DNA of 64,000 nucleotides from Polynucleobacter nymphae (GCF_018882155.1 NZ_JACVPA010000002.1:1-64000), one strand, 5' to 3'. Counted from the first letter of the stretch, positions 24,472 to 33,275 are shown. Notes: generated by a model from the letters alone, not told the origin. Numbers and translations: made by a program.

Positions 24472-25437
24472 TTAGTCCACCGTTGCGTTTGATTTTCGAG
24501 TGGCATCTCCCCAAACCTTAGCTTCATTAGTCAAAAATTGGCGGACTTCTGGAAGCGACATTGGCGTTGGAACTAGACCCATTTCTTGCATACGAGCAAT
24601 GACATCAGGACGGCGTAGTACTGCGTTAATTTCTTTATTAAGTTTGTCGGTAATGGGGGGAGGCAGATTCGCAGGCCCCATAATTCCATACCATGGTGCT
24701 GCAACCAGGCCATTTACACCGGCCTCTCGCATGGTTGGAACATCTGGCAGCGCAGCTGAACGGCGCTCCCCAGTTTGAGCAAGTGCCCGCAGTTTGCCAT
24801 TGCGAATATGCTGCATCAATGGACCAGGGTTATCAAACATTAGTGGAACCTGATTGCCAAGCAGGTCGGTAGTTGCGGGGGCGGAGCCCTTATAGGGAAC
24901 ATGCATTAACTGTACGTTGGTCGACTGCTTAAACATCTCACCGATGATATGTTGCGGTGTCCCATTGCCAGCTGAGCCGTAAACAATATCATTTGGCTTT
25001 GCTTTTGCTGCAGCTACTAAATCAGCAATTGACTTATATGGTTGATCAGGATGAACAACTACAACAAAGGGTACGCGCGTGATGATTGCAATTGGTGTTA
25101 GATCTTTTGCGGGGTCATATCGAAGCTGGGTATAAAGAGCCTTGCCAACGGAGACTGGACCAGTGGCACCTAAGAGCAAGGTATTTCCATCGGGGAGTGC
25201 ATTTGCGACTTGTTCAGTTCCAATAGTGCCTCCTGCACCAACCTTATTCTCGACAATAACGCTGACGCCGAAGCTTTCGCTTAAGCCCATCGCAATAATT
25301 CGGCCGAGCATGTCCGTTACGGCGCCGGCAGAGTAGGGCACAACAATTTTAATTGAGCCCTTAGGGTATGTATTTTGAGTCTGTGCTATTGCCATACTAC
25401 TGCTCACAATGGCAATTGCAATAACCAATCTCTTCAT
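24472..25437 (-). CDS. Bug-family (TctC-like) tripartite tricarboxylate receptor
   Basis: Start at ATG 25437 gives a clean signal peptide (MKRLVIAIAIVSSSMAIAQ); an in-frame ATG at 25473 adds 12 residues. The mature protein has the Bug signatures: YPKGSIKIVVPYSAGAVTDM, VENKVGAGGTIGTEQVA, LMHVPYKGSAPATTDLLGNQV. Bug receptors bind carboxylates or amides in the periplasm, often without TctAB partners; none is encoded in this window. Likely co-transcribed with the CHMI-like gene downstream. Confidence 0.9.
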   Translation of the reverse strand: MKRLVIAIAIVSSSMAIAQTQNTYPKGSIKIVVPYSAGAVTDMLGRIIAMGLSESFGVSVIVENKVGAGGTIGTEQVANALPDGNTLLLGATGPVSVGKALYTQLRYDPAKDLTPIAIITRVPFVVVVHPDQPYKSIADLVAAAKAKPNDIVYGSAGNGTPQHIIGEMFKQSTNVQLMHVPYKGSAPATTDLLGNQVPLMFDNPGPLMQHIRNGKLRALAQTGERRSAALPDVPTMREAGVNGLVAAPWYGIMGPANLPPPITDKLNKEINAVLRRPDVIARMQEMGLVPTPMSLPEVRQFLTNEAKVWGDATRKSNATVD

Positions 25438-25487
25438 TAGGGAATGGAGAATCATTAGAGGCGCTTTCATCAAGTGATTTTGATTGA

Positions 25488-25874
25488 TTCTACCTCTGTC
25501 GTAGATTCATCACCTTTTGGCCCTGGGATCAAGAGCTAGTTGCTTCTTGGAAGCGGATGGATGCAAATGATTGGATTTGGCAATCTCGCGCTTATGACCG
25601 CCATGACATTGGACAAACAAAGGGTTTTAATGGCGATACGATTGCTGCGCTGAAGTCTATTAAAGCAAATACTCTGATTCTTGCGGGGACTGGGGATTTG
25701 CTAAATCCAGAATCTGATGCCAAGGAGTCAGCAAAATACATACCTCGTGTGAAATATGTTGCAATCAATGAAGTCGCACCCATGGGACATCTTTCAGGCG
25801 CTGGAGTGACGCCCAATGAGAATGAAGTGCAAAATAAAGCAATCAAGCAGTTTTTAAGCACGCTGAAAAAATGA
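25488..25874 (+). pseudogene. Truncated alpha/beta hydrolase (C-terminal remnant)
   Basis: An open frame beginning near 25488 reads RRFITFWPWDQELVASW, then KSIKANTLILAGTGDLLNP (the Asp-bearing strand of alpha/beta hydrolases) and APMGHLSGAG (the catalytic His region). This is the C-terminal third of a homoserine O-acetyltransferase-like hydrolase. The nucleophile-containing N-terminal part is absent: the frame is closed by TGA at 25485-25487 and the divergent receptor gene begins 50-60 bases upstream. The remnant retains only two of the three catalytic positions. An ATG at 25557 could yield a 105-residue protein, but function is doubtful. Confidence 0.7.
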
Positions 25875-25940
25875 ATACAGTGATCTTATGTCCTAGATTC
25901 CAGTCCTCAGGACTCGCTGATGAATGCTTTGCAAATAAAA

Positions 25941-25960
25941 AAGCCACCCAAGGGTGGCTT
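25941..25960. terminator. Bidirectional terminator hairpin
   Basis: AAGCCACCC and GGGTGGCTT form a perfect 9-bp stem with a two-base centre, preceded by an A-rich run and followed by TTTAG. It lies between the hydrolase remnant and the convergent lactonase-like gene and could serve both. Confidence 0.75.
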
Positions 25961-25980
25961 TAGTGTTGAGAAGAATCATT

Positions 25981-27129
25981 TCACTTTGTTTTAACGAAAG
26001 TGACCCAGTTAGCTCCTTTGCCGCCAGCAACCCTTTCAATCAGATTTAATTCACCATTCGCTTGATTGATAGAGTAGAGGGATACCTTGTCAGACTTTTG
26101 GCCGGAGGCAACTAAAAATTGGCCGCTAGGATCAACATTAAATCCTCTTGGCATTTCTTCCGTAGGGACGGTAAATAGATACTTTACTTTGCCTGTTTGA
26201 GGATCAACTTGAAAGCCACTTAATGTGCTCTTAGTTCTCTCTGATGTGTAGAGAAATTTACCGTTAGGCGTCAATTTGATTTCAGCGCAGAAAATCATAT
26301 TGGAGTCATCAAAGGCAGTTGCTTCGGGTGAGCCGGTCGGAGGTCTTGGTCTGCCAGGCACTAATTTACTGTCGCTTGGAAGGCTAGATACAGCTTGAAT
26401 TTGAGTCAATGCCCCGGATTTGATATCCCGAGAGAAGACCACTACCTCGCCAGTCATCTCTGTAATGACATAGGCAAATTGATTATCTGCTGAAATAACA
26501 ATATGTCGCGGACCTTGTTGTTTTTGAAGAGCTACAGAGCTTGATGTCTCTGAGAGAGGTTTAGCTTGAGATGCATTGAATGTATGAATTTTGATTTCAT
26601 CTGTACCTAGCTGGGGTACATAGACAAACTTATTAGTCTGATCAAATACGATTGCGTGCGGATTTTTACCTCCGCTTGGGAATGCTTCAGCTGGAACGGG
26701 ATTGACATAACCATTTGCTTGTATTTGGTTAACGCTATTGTTGTGGCCCCCAAAAGAGGTTGCTAATAACCATTTACCAGTTTTATCAGTCGATACACTA
26801 ACCATGCTATCGGCTAAGGGGACTGCACCAGTCCATTTTAGTTGTCCATTGGTTTGATCAATTTGATACATGTATAAAGAAAAGGGCTTAGAGCGCACGG
26901 AGGCATATAAATTTTTGCCATCCGGTGTTACGGCCATTGGCATTGCAAATTTTCCAGCAGGAAATCGTCCAATCGAATTTAAGTGCGGACTTGGCGCAGT
27001 TGTGAGTTCATAAGCTGCTATATCGGCATCTTCAATATTCGAAATATAGACATAAGTACCACAATATGCCGTGCTTGCTATTGTCATTCCGGATATTGCA
27101 AAAGCTAACTTTCCAAATATAGTTTTCAT
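25981..27129 (-). CDS. Secreted beta-propeller lactonase family protein
   Basis: About 382 residues from ATG 27129, which has AAGGGGAG eight bases upstream; ATG 27135 is too close to that site. A signal peptide is visible (residues 1-23, ending AYCG). The rest consists of seven-bladed propeller repeats of the 6-phosphogluconolactonase/muconate cycloisomerase type: YVYISN, TPDGKNLYAS, GKWLLATSF, NKFVYVPQLG, NQFAYVITE, NGKFLYTSER, GQFLVASGQ. Most secreted homologues lack proof of lactonase activity. The gene is divergent from a 4-CMD/HIBADH/Bug cluster across 230 bp. Confidence 0.85.
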   Translation of the reverse strand: MKTIFGKLAFAISGMTIASTAYCGTYVYISNIEDADIAAYELTTAPSPHLNSIGRFPAGKFAMPMAVTPDGKNLYASVRSKPFSLYMYQIDQTNGQLKWTGAVPLADSMVSVSTDKTGKWLLATSFGGHNNSVNQIQANGYVNPVPAEAFPSGGKNPHAIVFDQTNKFVYVPQLGTDEIKIHTFNASQAKPLSETSSSVALQKQQGPRHIVISADNQFAYVITEMTGEVVVFSRDIKSGALTQIQAVSSLPSDSKLVPGRPRPPTGSPEATAFDDSNMIFCAEIKLTPNGKFLYTSERTKSTLSGFQVDPQTGKVKYLFTVPTEEMPRGFNVDPSGQFLVASGQKSDKVSLYSINQANGELNLIERVAGGKGANWVTFVKTK

Positions 27130-27367
27130 AATCATTCTCCCCTTAGTATTTTTATTGAGTTTCTATTCATTATTATGAATTCAGAATAATGGTTATTCCT
27201 GCCTTGAGAGTATTGGTATCTTCCATTAGTTTTATGCCAATTTGCCCTTAGAGTGAGAGCTCGATAGAGTTGGCTGGAGAAAAAGAGGTAATATCATTTA
27301 CTGATAAAAAGTCTACCAATCAATTAATCACATTTAATGAAAAAATAATAAATAACTAGGAGAAGCT

Positions 27368-27745
27368 ATGAATCGCGAGATGTTTGAAAAAGGATTAAAA
27401 ACCCGTAAAGAAGTGCTTGGGGCTGAGTATGTTGAGACTTCACTCAAAAATGCGGATGAATTCAATATGCCAATGCAAGAGTTGGTGACTGAGTATTGCT
27501 GGAATGAGATTTGGAATCGTCCAGGTTTAGAGAGAAAAACACGTAGCTTTTTAAATCTCGCAATGATTGCAGCGCTCAATCGCCCACATGAGTTGAAGTT
27601 GCATGTCAGGGGAGCTATTAATAACGGCTTAACAAAAGAAGAGATTCAAGAGGTATTTTTACAAGTTGCGATTTATTGCGGCGTTCCAGCGGCCATTGAT
27701 AGTTTCCGTGTAGCTAAAGAAGTATTTAAGGAAATGGGCATCTAA
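27368..27745 (+). CDS. Carboxymuconolactone decarboxylase family protein
   Basis: 125 residues with AGGAG upstream of the ATG. The AhpD-like fold signature of gamma-carboxymuconolactone decarboxylase (PcaC) is clear: TEYCWNEIWNRPGL, RSFLNLAMIAALNRPHELKLHVRGA and EVFLQVAIYCGVPAAID with His and Cys/Glu at the expected places. Length equals PcaC. It overlaps the next dehydrogenase by one base. As no other protocatechuate genes are nearby, it may decarboxylate a related lactone. Confidence 0.88.
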   Translation: MNREMFEKGLKTRKEVLGAEYVETSLKNADEFNMPMQELVTEYCWNEIWNRPGLERKTRSFLNLAMIAALNRPHELKLHVRGAINNGLTKEEIQEVFLQVAIYCGVPAAIDSFRVAKEVFKEMGI

Positions 27746-28644
27746 TGAAGTCATCTGATACAAAGATTGCTTTTATAGGCTTGGGGCTGATGGGGGTCCC
27801 AATGGCCAAGAATCTCCTAAAGGCTGGATATCAGATTGTTGGGTTTGATCTGAGTAAAGAAGTTGCCGCGAAGTTTTCAGATGACAAAGGATTTCAGTTT
27901 GCATCCACTCCTGAGCAAGCAATCGAAGGCGCTAATATCACCATTTTGATGTTGCCTGATAGCTCAATTATTGATGCTGTCTTATGGGGTAGTAATGGGC
28001 CTGCAGGTATTGCTAGCAAGCTAAGTAAAAACAGTTATTTGATAGATATGAGCTCATCGAGCCCCATCTCATCTAAGGAAAATAACCATCAATTAGAGAG
28101 GTTAGGCATCAAGTTTATTGATGCACCAGTATCTGGGGGAGTGAAAAAGGCGATTGATGGATCCCTAGCAATTATTGTTGGTGGAAAAAAAGAGCACTTT
28201 AATGAACTTCAACCCTTACTTGAATGTATGGGTAAGAGCATTGTCCATGTTGGCGACGCAGGTGCAGCACATGCAGTCAAGGCTTTAAATAATTATGTAT
28301 CTGCAGCTGGATTGATTGCTGCCTCTGAGGCGTTAAATGCAGCAAATAAATTTGGCTTAGACCCTCATATAGTGAATAAGGTATTTAATGCTTCAACTGG
28401 TCGAAATAATACGACTGAAAATAAAGTTGAAAATTTTATGTTAAATGATGCTTTTAATTCTGGCTTCTCTTTGGCTTTAATGCGTAAAGATGTGCAAATT
28501 GCACTGAGCTTTATTGAGAATATGAATTGCTATGCAAATTTAGCTAAGCAATGCGTTCTTACCGCCAAAGAAGCAGATGAGAAGTTGGGTAAAGGCGCAG
28601 ATCATACGGCCATGTATGACTATGTAAGATCTCGGGCTCTCTAA
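27745..28644 (+). CDS. 3-hydroxyisobutyrate dehydrogenase-family oxidoreductase
   Basis: 299 residues. Rossmann motif GLGLMGVPMAKNLLKAG (residues 12-28), substrate-binding DAPVSGGVKKAIDGSLAI, catalytic Lys in VKALNNYVSA, and the C-terminal helical half with KDVQIALSFIE. This family includes 3-hydroxyisobutyrate and tartronate semialdehyde (GarR) dehydrogenases and beta-hydroxyacid dehydrogenases. The start overlaps the CMD stop (TAATG). It is followed by a Bug receptor, so a hydroxy-acid pathway fed by that receptor is likely. Confidence 0.88.
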   Translation: MKSSDTKIAFIGLGLMGVPMAKNLLKAGYQIVGFDLSKEVAAKFSDDKGFQFASTPEQAIEGANITILMLPDSSIIDAVLWGSNGPAGIASKLSKNSYLIDMSSSSPISSKENNHQLERLGIKFIDAPVSGGVKKAIDGSLAIIVGGKKEHFNELQPLLECMGKSIVHVGDAGAAHAVKALNNYVSAAGLIAASEALNAANKFGLDPHIVNKVFNASTGRNNTTENKVENFMLNDAFNSGFSLALMRKDVQIALSFIENMNCYANLAKQCVLTAKEADEKLGKGADHTAMYDYVRSRAL

Positions 28645-28670
28645 TCTAGTAATAATGTGATCGGAAATTT

Positions 28671-29639
28671 ATGAAAATCATCTACAAACTTCTTTTGGCG
28701 ATCAGTTGTTTTTCAGTATCTCTGGCGTTTGCTGGCTATCCTGAAAAGCAGGTTACGATTGTTGTGCCATACCCGCCTGGTGGATCTACAGATGTATTAG
28801 GTAGAGTTTTGGCTCAATCGATGTCTAAAGATTTAGGGCAAGCTGTCATTGTTGAAAACTCTGGTGGTGCTGGCGGAACCATTGGTGCGGCCAAGGTTGC
28901 AAAAGCAAGCCCCGATGGATATACCTTGCTTTTCCACAACATGGCTCAAGCATCTGCACCAGCACTGTATGCCAAATTACCTTATGACCCGGCTACTGAC
29001 TTTATGCCTATTGGCATGGTCACTGATGTGCCAATGGTTCTGGTTGCTAGAAAAGATTTCCCAGCAGAGTCGCTTCAAGGCTTTATTGATTATGTAAGAG
29101 CCAATCCTGACAAAGTGAATTTTGCTAATGCAGGCGTTGGGGCTACAACAAATTTGTGCGAAGTGATGATGAAATCAACCCTGGGAGTATCCTGGGTCTC
29201 GGTTTCTTATAAGGGAACTGGGCCAGCACTCAATGATTTGTTGGCAGGGCAGGTGGATGTGATTTGTGATCAGCCAGCAAGTACTTTGCAACATATTCGT
29301 GCGGGCAGTATCAAGGCACTTGCTGTAGCAAGCAAAGAGCGTATCAGCTCATTACCTACGACACCCACATTTAGCCAATCTGGCATGCCTGGTTTCCAAT
29401 TATCGGTGTGGCATGCTTTATATGCACCTAAAGATACTCCCAAGCAGGTTATTGATCGATTAACAAAGGCATTAAATAATGCGTTGAAAGATCCAGGCTT
29501 GGTGCGTCGCTTTGGCGAAATGGATGCTTCTGTGGCAACTCCTGCAATAGCTAATCCTAGTTACGCAACTAAATTCTTGTTAACTGATATTGAGAGATGG
29601 AAAGTTGCCATGAAAAACGCTGGCGTTAAGCCTCAGTAA
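28671..29639 (+). CDS. Bug-family (TctC-like) periplasmic receptor
   Basis: 322 residues, with a signal peptide (residues 1-21, ending AFAG). Bug motifs: VTIVVPYPPGGSTDVLGR, VENSGGAGGTIGAAKVAKA, VSYKGTGPALNDLLAGQVDV. It lies in the same direction, 26 bases after the dehydrogenase, so its ligand is probably the substrate of the CMD/dehydrogenase pair. No TctA or TctB gene is in the window. Confidence 0.92.
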   Translation: MKIIYKLLLAISCFSVSLAFAGYPEKQVTIVVPYPPGGSTDVLGRVLAQSMSKDLGQAVIVENSGGAGGTIGAAKVAKASPDGYTLLFHNMAQASAPALYAKLPYDPATDFMPIGMVTDVPMVLVARKDFPAESLQGFIDYVRANPDKVNFANAGVGATTNLCEVMMKSTLGVSWVSVSYKGTGPALNDLLAGQVDVICDQPASTLQHIRAGSIKALAVASKERISSLPTTPTFSQSGMPGFQLSVWHALYAPKDTPKQVIDRLTKALNNALKDPGLVRRFGEMDASVATPAIANPSYATKFLLTDIERWKVAMKNAGVKPQ

Positions 29640-29651
29640 AATTATGTGGAT

Positions 29652-30287
29652 TTACTTTATCCAGCGAATAAAGTTTTCTTTTGTCCGTCTCACTTTTTTG
29701 AGGCTTAGCAACCAATCTTCATCTACTTGTCTATAACCTAAGGGCAGCATAACAACGCTGCGCAAACCTTTTGCTTTGAGGTTCAAGAGAGCGTCAAGTG
29801 CTTGTGGATCAAATCCTTCCATGGGAGTGCTATCCACTTGCTCTTCAGCGGCAGCAATCAGTGCGGTACCAAGGCCGATATAGAGTTGTTTCGCAGCATG
29901 CGTGAAATTGATCTCAGCATCTCTTGCTGGATAGACCTTAAGAAGCATCTTGCGATAAGCCGTACCCACTTCGCTAGTAAAGTTACGGATCTTTTCGGTC
30001 ATATCAAATGCATCGTTAATGCGCTCAGCAGTGTAGTTGTCCCAAGCGGCAAAGACGAGCAAGTGTGAGCAATCGATGATTTGAGATTGGCCGTTCGCAA
30101 TGGGTTTTATTTTTTCACGGATCTCTTTATTCGTGATCACTAGCACCTCATAAGGCAGCAATCCACTAGAGCTAGCTGTCAGACGAATGGCTTCAAGAAT
30201 GTGATCCACTCTATCTTGTGGCACAACTTTTGCCGGATCCATCTTTTTGGTAGCATAGCGCCACTGTAGCTTATCAATCAGACTCAT
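29652..30287 (-). CDS. NfsB-like FMN-dependent nitroreductase/NAD(P)H oxidoreductase
   Basis: 211 residues of the nitroreductase superfamily. RYATKKMDPAKVVPQDRVDHILEA at the N-terminus is the usual FMN-phosphate region, TASSSGLLPYEVLVI follows, and AAEEQVDSTPMEGFDPQ is the central motif. The C-terminus LGYRQVDEDWL is typical of NAD(P)H-dependent oxidoreductases similar to NfsB/DrgA. It probably reduces quinones or nitro compounds. Monocistronic by position, convergent with the Bug receptor gene. Confidence 0.88.
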   Translation of the reverse strand: MSLIDKLQWRYATKKMDPAKVVPQDRVDHILEAIRLTASSSGLLPYEVLVITNKEIREKIKPIANGQSQIIDCSHLLVFAAWDNYTAERINDAFDMTEKIRNFTSEVGTAYRKMLLKVYPARDAEINFTHAAKQLYIGLGTALIAAAEEQVDSTPMEGFDPQALDALLNLKAKGLRSVVMLPLGYRQVDEDWLLSLKKVRRTKENFIRWIK

Positions 30288-30382
30288 TCAAATTCCTTTA
30301 GATTCAATTGGTAAAAAGAATGATAAGTTTAATTTAAGTTGAAATATTTTGTTTGGTGTGACATTTTAATGAGGTATCTGAA

Positions 30383-30688
30383 TTAATTGGCGCCATCAAT
30401 AATCCATTGCATCAGCTCAGTTGCACTAGTAGGACTTAATTTTTTGTGCGCCTTGATATTCTTAAATAACTTCCCTTGCCTTAATTTTTCTCCTTGAATA
30501 GTCGCGGCATTTACTTGGCTTTGATATTTCTCATATTTAGCTGCAAGCTCGGGCCAGGAGGGTCCGTCCAGATCAGTGTCGGCATGGCAGCTCATACAAC
30601 CATTGCGAATGGCAAGCTGACGATCGGCATGTGCGTTACCAGTAATTAAAAGTAACAAAGCAAGTGTGAAGAAGTAAAAACTTTTCAT
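30383..30688 (-). CDS. Small periplasmic c-type cytochrome with unusual axial-ligand region
   Basis: About 101 residues from ATG 30688; an in-frame ATG at 30700 is less likely because it precedes the signal peptide by four extra residues. The signal peptide ends near AHA. One haem site CMSCH (c551-like) lies just after. In class I cytochromes a Met ligand sits in a PMPP-type loop about 60 residues later; here that place reads KAHKKLSP, with His but no Met. The haem may be His/His, or ligated by another residue. A possible FNR box lies upstream. Confidence 0.85.
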   Translation of the reverse strand: MKSFYFFTLALLLLITGNAHADRQLAIRNGCMSCHADTDLDGPSWPELAAKYEKYQSQVNAATIQGEKLRQGKLFKNIKAHKKLSPTSATELMQWIIDGAN

Positions 30689-30751
30689 AGATGGATCCAA
30701 TTTAATGGCGATATGCCATATCCCATCCTAGTTCTTTATAGGTGCCCAAGA

Positions 30752-30765
30752 TTGACTTAGATCAT
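30752..30765 (-). promoter_or_regulatory. Possible FNR/Anr-type box upstream of the cytochrome c gene
   Basis: TTGACTTAGATCAT matches TTGATNNNNATCAA at 8 of 10 fixed positions, and lies about 65-77 bases upstream of the cytochrome ATG at 30688. Oxygen-responsive control of a cytochrome would make sense. Single short matches like this occur by chance. Confidence 0.4.
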
Positions 30766-30784
30766 ATAGCGAGGGTCTAAATAA

Positions 30785-30810
30785 AAATACCAACCCGTAG
30801 GTTGGTATTT
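30785..30810. terminator. Terminator hairpin AAATACCAACC/GGTTGGTATTT
   Basis: Perfect 11-bp stem with a four-base loop (CGTA), flanked by A-rich and T-rich ends. It lies downstream of the TAXI gene on the minus strand and separates it from the cytochrome c promoter. Confidence 0.75.
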
Positions 30811-30855
30811 ATTGACTAATGAGGATTTTGTACTGCAGGCTTAACTTGTACTAGA

Positions 30856-32145
30856 CTAACCCTGCATTTTTCTTTGAATTTTTCTTTGCATTAACTCAAT
30901 ATGCTCTCGAAGAATAAAGACCTCATTAGTAAAGTTGCTGGGAATTTTTTCCACATTAAGTTTTTTCTCAACATCAGCAAGCATGGCTTCAAATTCAGCT
31001 CCAGATTTATTGGAGTGGTTATTATCCAGTTGCCGTTCAATCTCTACGAGTGTGTCATACCGTTTACTTAATTTATTGCGATAGTGCCAGTTATATACAG
31101 TTGGGGTATAAGCAACGATTGGGTAAGCTAACAACAGCAATGGTAATAAGAATTTGATTAAGCGCTCAATGATACTTGCCAATTGAAATGGTAAATACTG
31201 CTGCAAAAATGGCTTACCTTTTTTGTAATAGATTTCTGCATCCTTACTCAGTGTTAAATCTACATCTTTATCTGATGGAAATTCATCCTCATCGCTAATC
31301 AGCGTAGGAGTATGGTGAACTGCATCCATGACGCTGAGGAGTAGATATTGAAGTGCAGGATCTAAATTTTCATTAGCTGCTAAATAAGCTGTTGGTGCAA
31401 TAGTTAGTAGCTCAGAGTGTGGCTGCTCTAATGCTAGATCGATTCCTGAAGGGGGAATCTTGATGACATGTAAGTAGCGAAAGCGACGTCTAAGCGCCTC
31501 CGATTCTTGGAGGCTTGCTTCATTGATTGCGCTGCTGCTAAAAAATTCGCGGATTTTTTCATTCTCTGGAGGATCCATAAAGACGGCAGCATCTATGTCG
31601 CCCTTAATTAAACGGTCTGCAGCTTCTTTCATGCTCATATGCAGAATGGTCGTATTCCCTTTATTGACACCTTCTGCAGTGAATAGACTTTTAGCGATTA
31701 CTTCTACGCCAGTGCCCTCTACCCCAGTAGCAACTTTCATACCCTTGAGTTGCGAAAGATCCGTGATGACTTTAGTGCCTTTTCTTTGGAATACCCACAA
31801 AGGCTCATAAGAAATGCTACCAAGGGAAACCAAATCTGGGGATTCTTTTTTAGTAGTAAGGCCACCATGAGCAAGGGCAAGATCTACTTTACCTTCACTT
31901 AGGAGGGTAAGATTTTCTGCAGCACCTTTAGATTGAATAATCTCAAGTACAACACCCTGCTTGGCTAATTCCTCTTTATAAATTTCAGCAGTTTCATAAA
32001 AATAGCTACCGGGTTGTCCTGCGGCAATTTTGAGGGAGTTAGGCAGGGTAGAAATCGTGAAGTAAGTGATGAGTATTGCAGCAATAAGAATTCCAACCAT
32101 CAAATACCAAATGTATTTAGGTTTTGAGTTCAGTAGTGTTTTCAT
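30856..32145 (-). CDS. TAXI-family TRAP receptor with two membrane anchors and C-terminal coiled coil
   Basis: 429 residues. Residues 12-32 form an N-terminal transmembrane segment; the TAXI solute-binding domain follows (LKIAAGQPGSYFYETAEIY, KGMKVATGVEGTGVEV, DAAVFMDPP). A second membrane segment sits at about 330-350 (LIKFLLPLLLLAYPIVAY), then a charged coiled-coil tail (RYDTLVEIERQLDNN) of about 75 residues returning to the cytoplasm. Normal TAXI receptors are about 320 residues and soluble. No TRAP permease gene is adjacent, so it could be a sensor rather than a transporter part (inference). Confidence 0.8.
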   Translation of the reverse strand: MKTLLNSKPKYIWYLMVGILIAAILITYFTISTLPNSLKIAAGQPGSYFYETAEIYKEELAKQGVVLEIIQSKGAAENLTLLSEGKVDLALAHGGLTTKKESPDLVSLGSISYEPLWVFQRKGTKVITDLSQLKGMKVATGVEGTGVEVIAKSLFTAEGVNKGNTTILHMSMKEAADRLIKGDIDAAVFMDPPENEKIREFFSSSAINEASLQESEALRRRFRYLHVIKIPPSGIDLALEQPHSELLTIAPTAYLAANENLDPALQYLLLSVMDAVHHTPTLISDEDEFPSDKDVDLTLSKDAEIYYKKGKPFLQQYLPFQLASIIERLIKFLLPLLLLAYPIVAYTPTVYNWHYRNKLSKRYDTLVEIERQLDNNHSNKSGAEFEAMLADVEKKLNVEKIPSNFTNEVFILREHIELMQRKIQRKMQG

Positions 32146-32304
32146 ACTTTGCCTGCTTCGTGATAATTTTTATACATTTTATAGGAGGGAGTTGATGTTT
32201 GTCTAAGACCTATTTTTGACCCCTATAGCTTTATCCCTAAAAAGGGGCATTCAGCAGCATTTCAAGGCAAAATAGATTCACTATATAAAAAAAGAGGAGC
32301 TAGC

Positions 32305-32463
32305 TTGAAAGAAAATTCTAAAACATGGACCTTTTGGGTCGGGGTATTGTTAATCCTTGCCGCATGTGTTTTTGCCTATATCACCACTCAGCCAGCAGAA
32401 TCTAACCTCTCATTCATCAATAAGCCTTCACACTTCGCTCGAATATTGACGCAAAATATCTAG
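32305..32463 (+). CDS. Small single-pass membrane protein (52 aa), TTG start
   Basis: TTG 32305 has an excellent ribosome-binding site (GAGGAG, five bases upstream). The product has charged residues 2-6, one membrane helix (about 8-26, WTFWVGVLLILAACVFAYI) and a polar tail. Its 3' end overlaps the convergent DUF2237 gene by 36 bases. No family is recognised. The hydrophobic pattern and ribosome-binding site support a real gene. Confidence 0.5.
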   Translation: MKENSKTWTFWVGVLLILAACVFAYITTQPAESNLSFINKPSHFARILTQNI

Positions 32464-32802
32464 GGTTACTGTATCTAGTGCATTGATATGAGTGCTCTCT
32501 AGTCTAATTAAAGGAGCGCAGTGTGCATTGAGAGCTTCTACCCAGCGAGTAATGCAGAGACACCATTGATCTCCAGCAACTAGTCCGGGAAATTGGTACT
32601 CAGGCCTAGGGGTGATAAGGTCATTGCCCTTTTCAAGACTAAATTGTAAAAATTCTTTTGTTACCACAGCGCAAACTAAGTGACTACCAACATCTTCTTC
32701 ATTGGTTTTGCAGCAGCCATCCCTAAAGAAGCCAGTAAGTGGCTCAAAGGAACAGGGGATGAGGGGCTCTCCAAATACGTTTAAGGCAACTTCTTTTTGC
32801 AT
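32428..32802 (-). CDS. DUF2237 family protein
   Basis: 124 residues of a compact cytoplasmic family: NVFGEPLIPCSFEPLTGFFRDGCC, DVGSHLVCAVVTKEFLQFS, LVAGDQWCLCITRW and PLIRLESTH are diagnostic. Several conserved Cys suggest metal binding or redox function, but the family is uncharacterised. Its stop region overlaps the small membrane protein gene on the other strand. Confidence 0.88.
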   Translation of the reverse strand: MQKEVALNVFGEPLIPCSFEPLTGFFRDGCCKTNEEDVGSHLVCAVVTKEFLQFSLEKGNDLITPRPEYQFPGLVAGDQWCLCITRWVEALNAHCAPLIRLESTHINALDTVTLDILRQYSSEV

Positions 32803-32864
32803 AGCATCTTTCGATAGTGTGGGTACCAGCCAGTTTATTCAATAAGGCTTAAACTTGCTGAGCC

Positions 32865-33275
32865 ATGAACACATTAGAAAAGCTGACTCTCTTTTACGAT
32901 GGTGCCTGCCCTTTATGCCAAGCCGAGATTCTGTTTTTATCCAGAAGAAATCAGGCTGGGCTATTAGATTTTGTGGATATTAATTCTGAGTACTTTGATT
33001 CAGCCAAGATTGGCATTTCTTGTGACGAGGCCTTAGTGGCGATGTATGGGCAGTATGACAATGGCGTTTTAATCCAGGGTGTGACTGTTTTTTCAGAGGC
33101 ATACCGCAGGGCCAATCTGCCATTCTTAACGTGGATATTTTCAAGAGAATCATTGCAAGCGACCTTGCAGGTGGCTTACCGTTTCTTTGCTAAAAATCGC
33201 CATGCCATTTCTAGATTATTTGGTCCAACAGCCCTGCGTTTGGTGAAGGCAACATCCTCAAAGGGCATCTCATGA
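32865..33275 (+). CDS. DCC-family thiol-disulfide oxidoreductase (DUF393)
   Basis: 136 residues. The DCC motif YDGACPLCQAEI (Cys-x2-Cys at about residues 15-18) begins the thioredoxin-like fold; RRNQAGLLDFVDIN and the C-terminal RRANLPFLTWIF helix also fit. It starts a three-gene unit (overlap ATGA with the chalcone-isomerase-like gene). Such proteins often accompany lipid or cyclopropane-fatty-acid modification genes. Substrate unknown. Confidence 0.88.
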   Translation: MNTLEKLTLFYDGACPLCQAEILFLSRRNQAGLLDFVDINSEYFDSAKIGISCDEALVAMYGQYDNGVLIQGVTVFSEAYRRANLPFLTWIFSRESLQATLQVAYRFFAKNRHAISRLFGPTALRLVKATSSKGIS

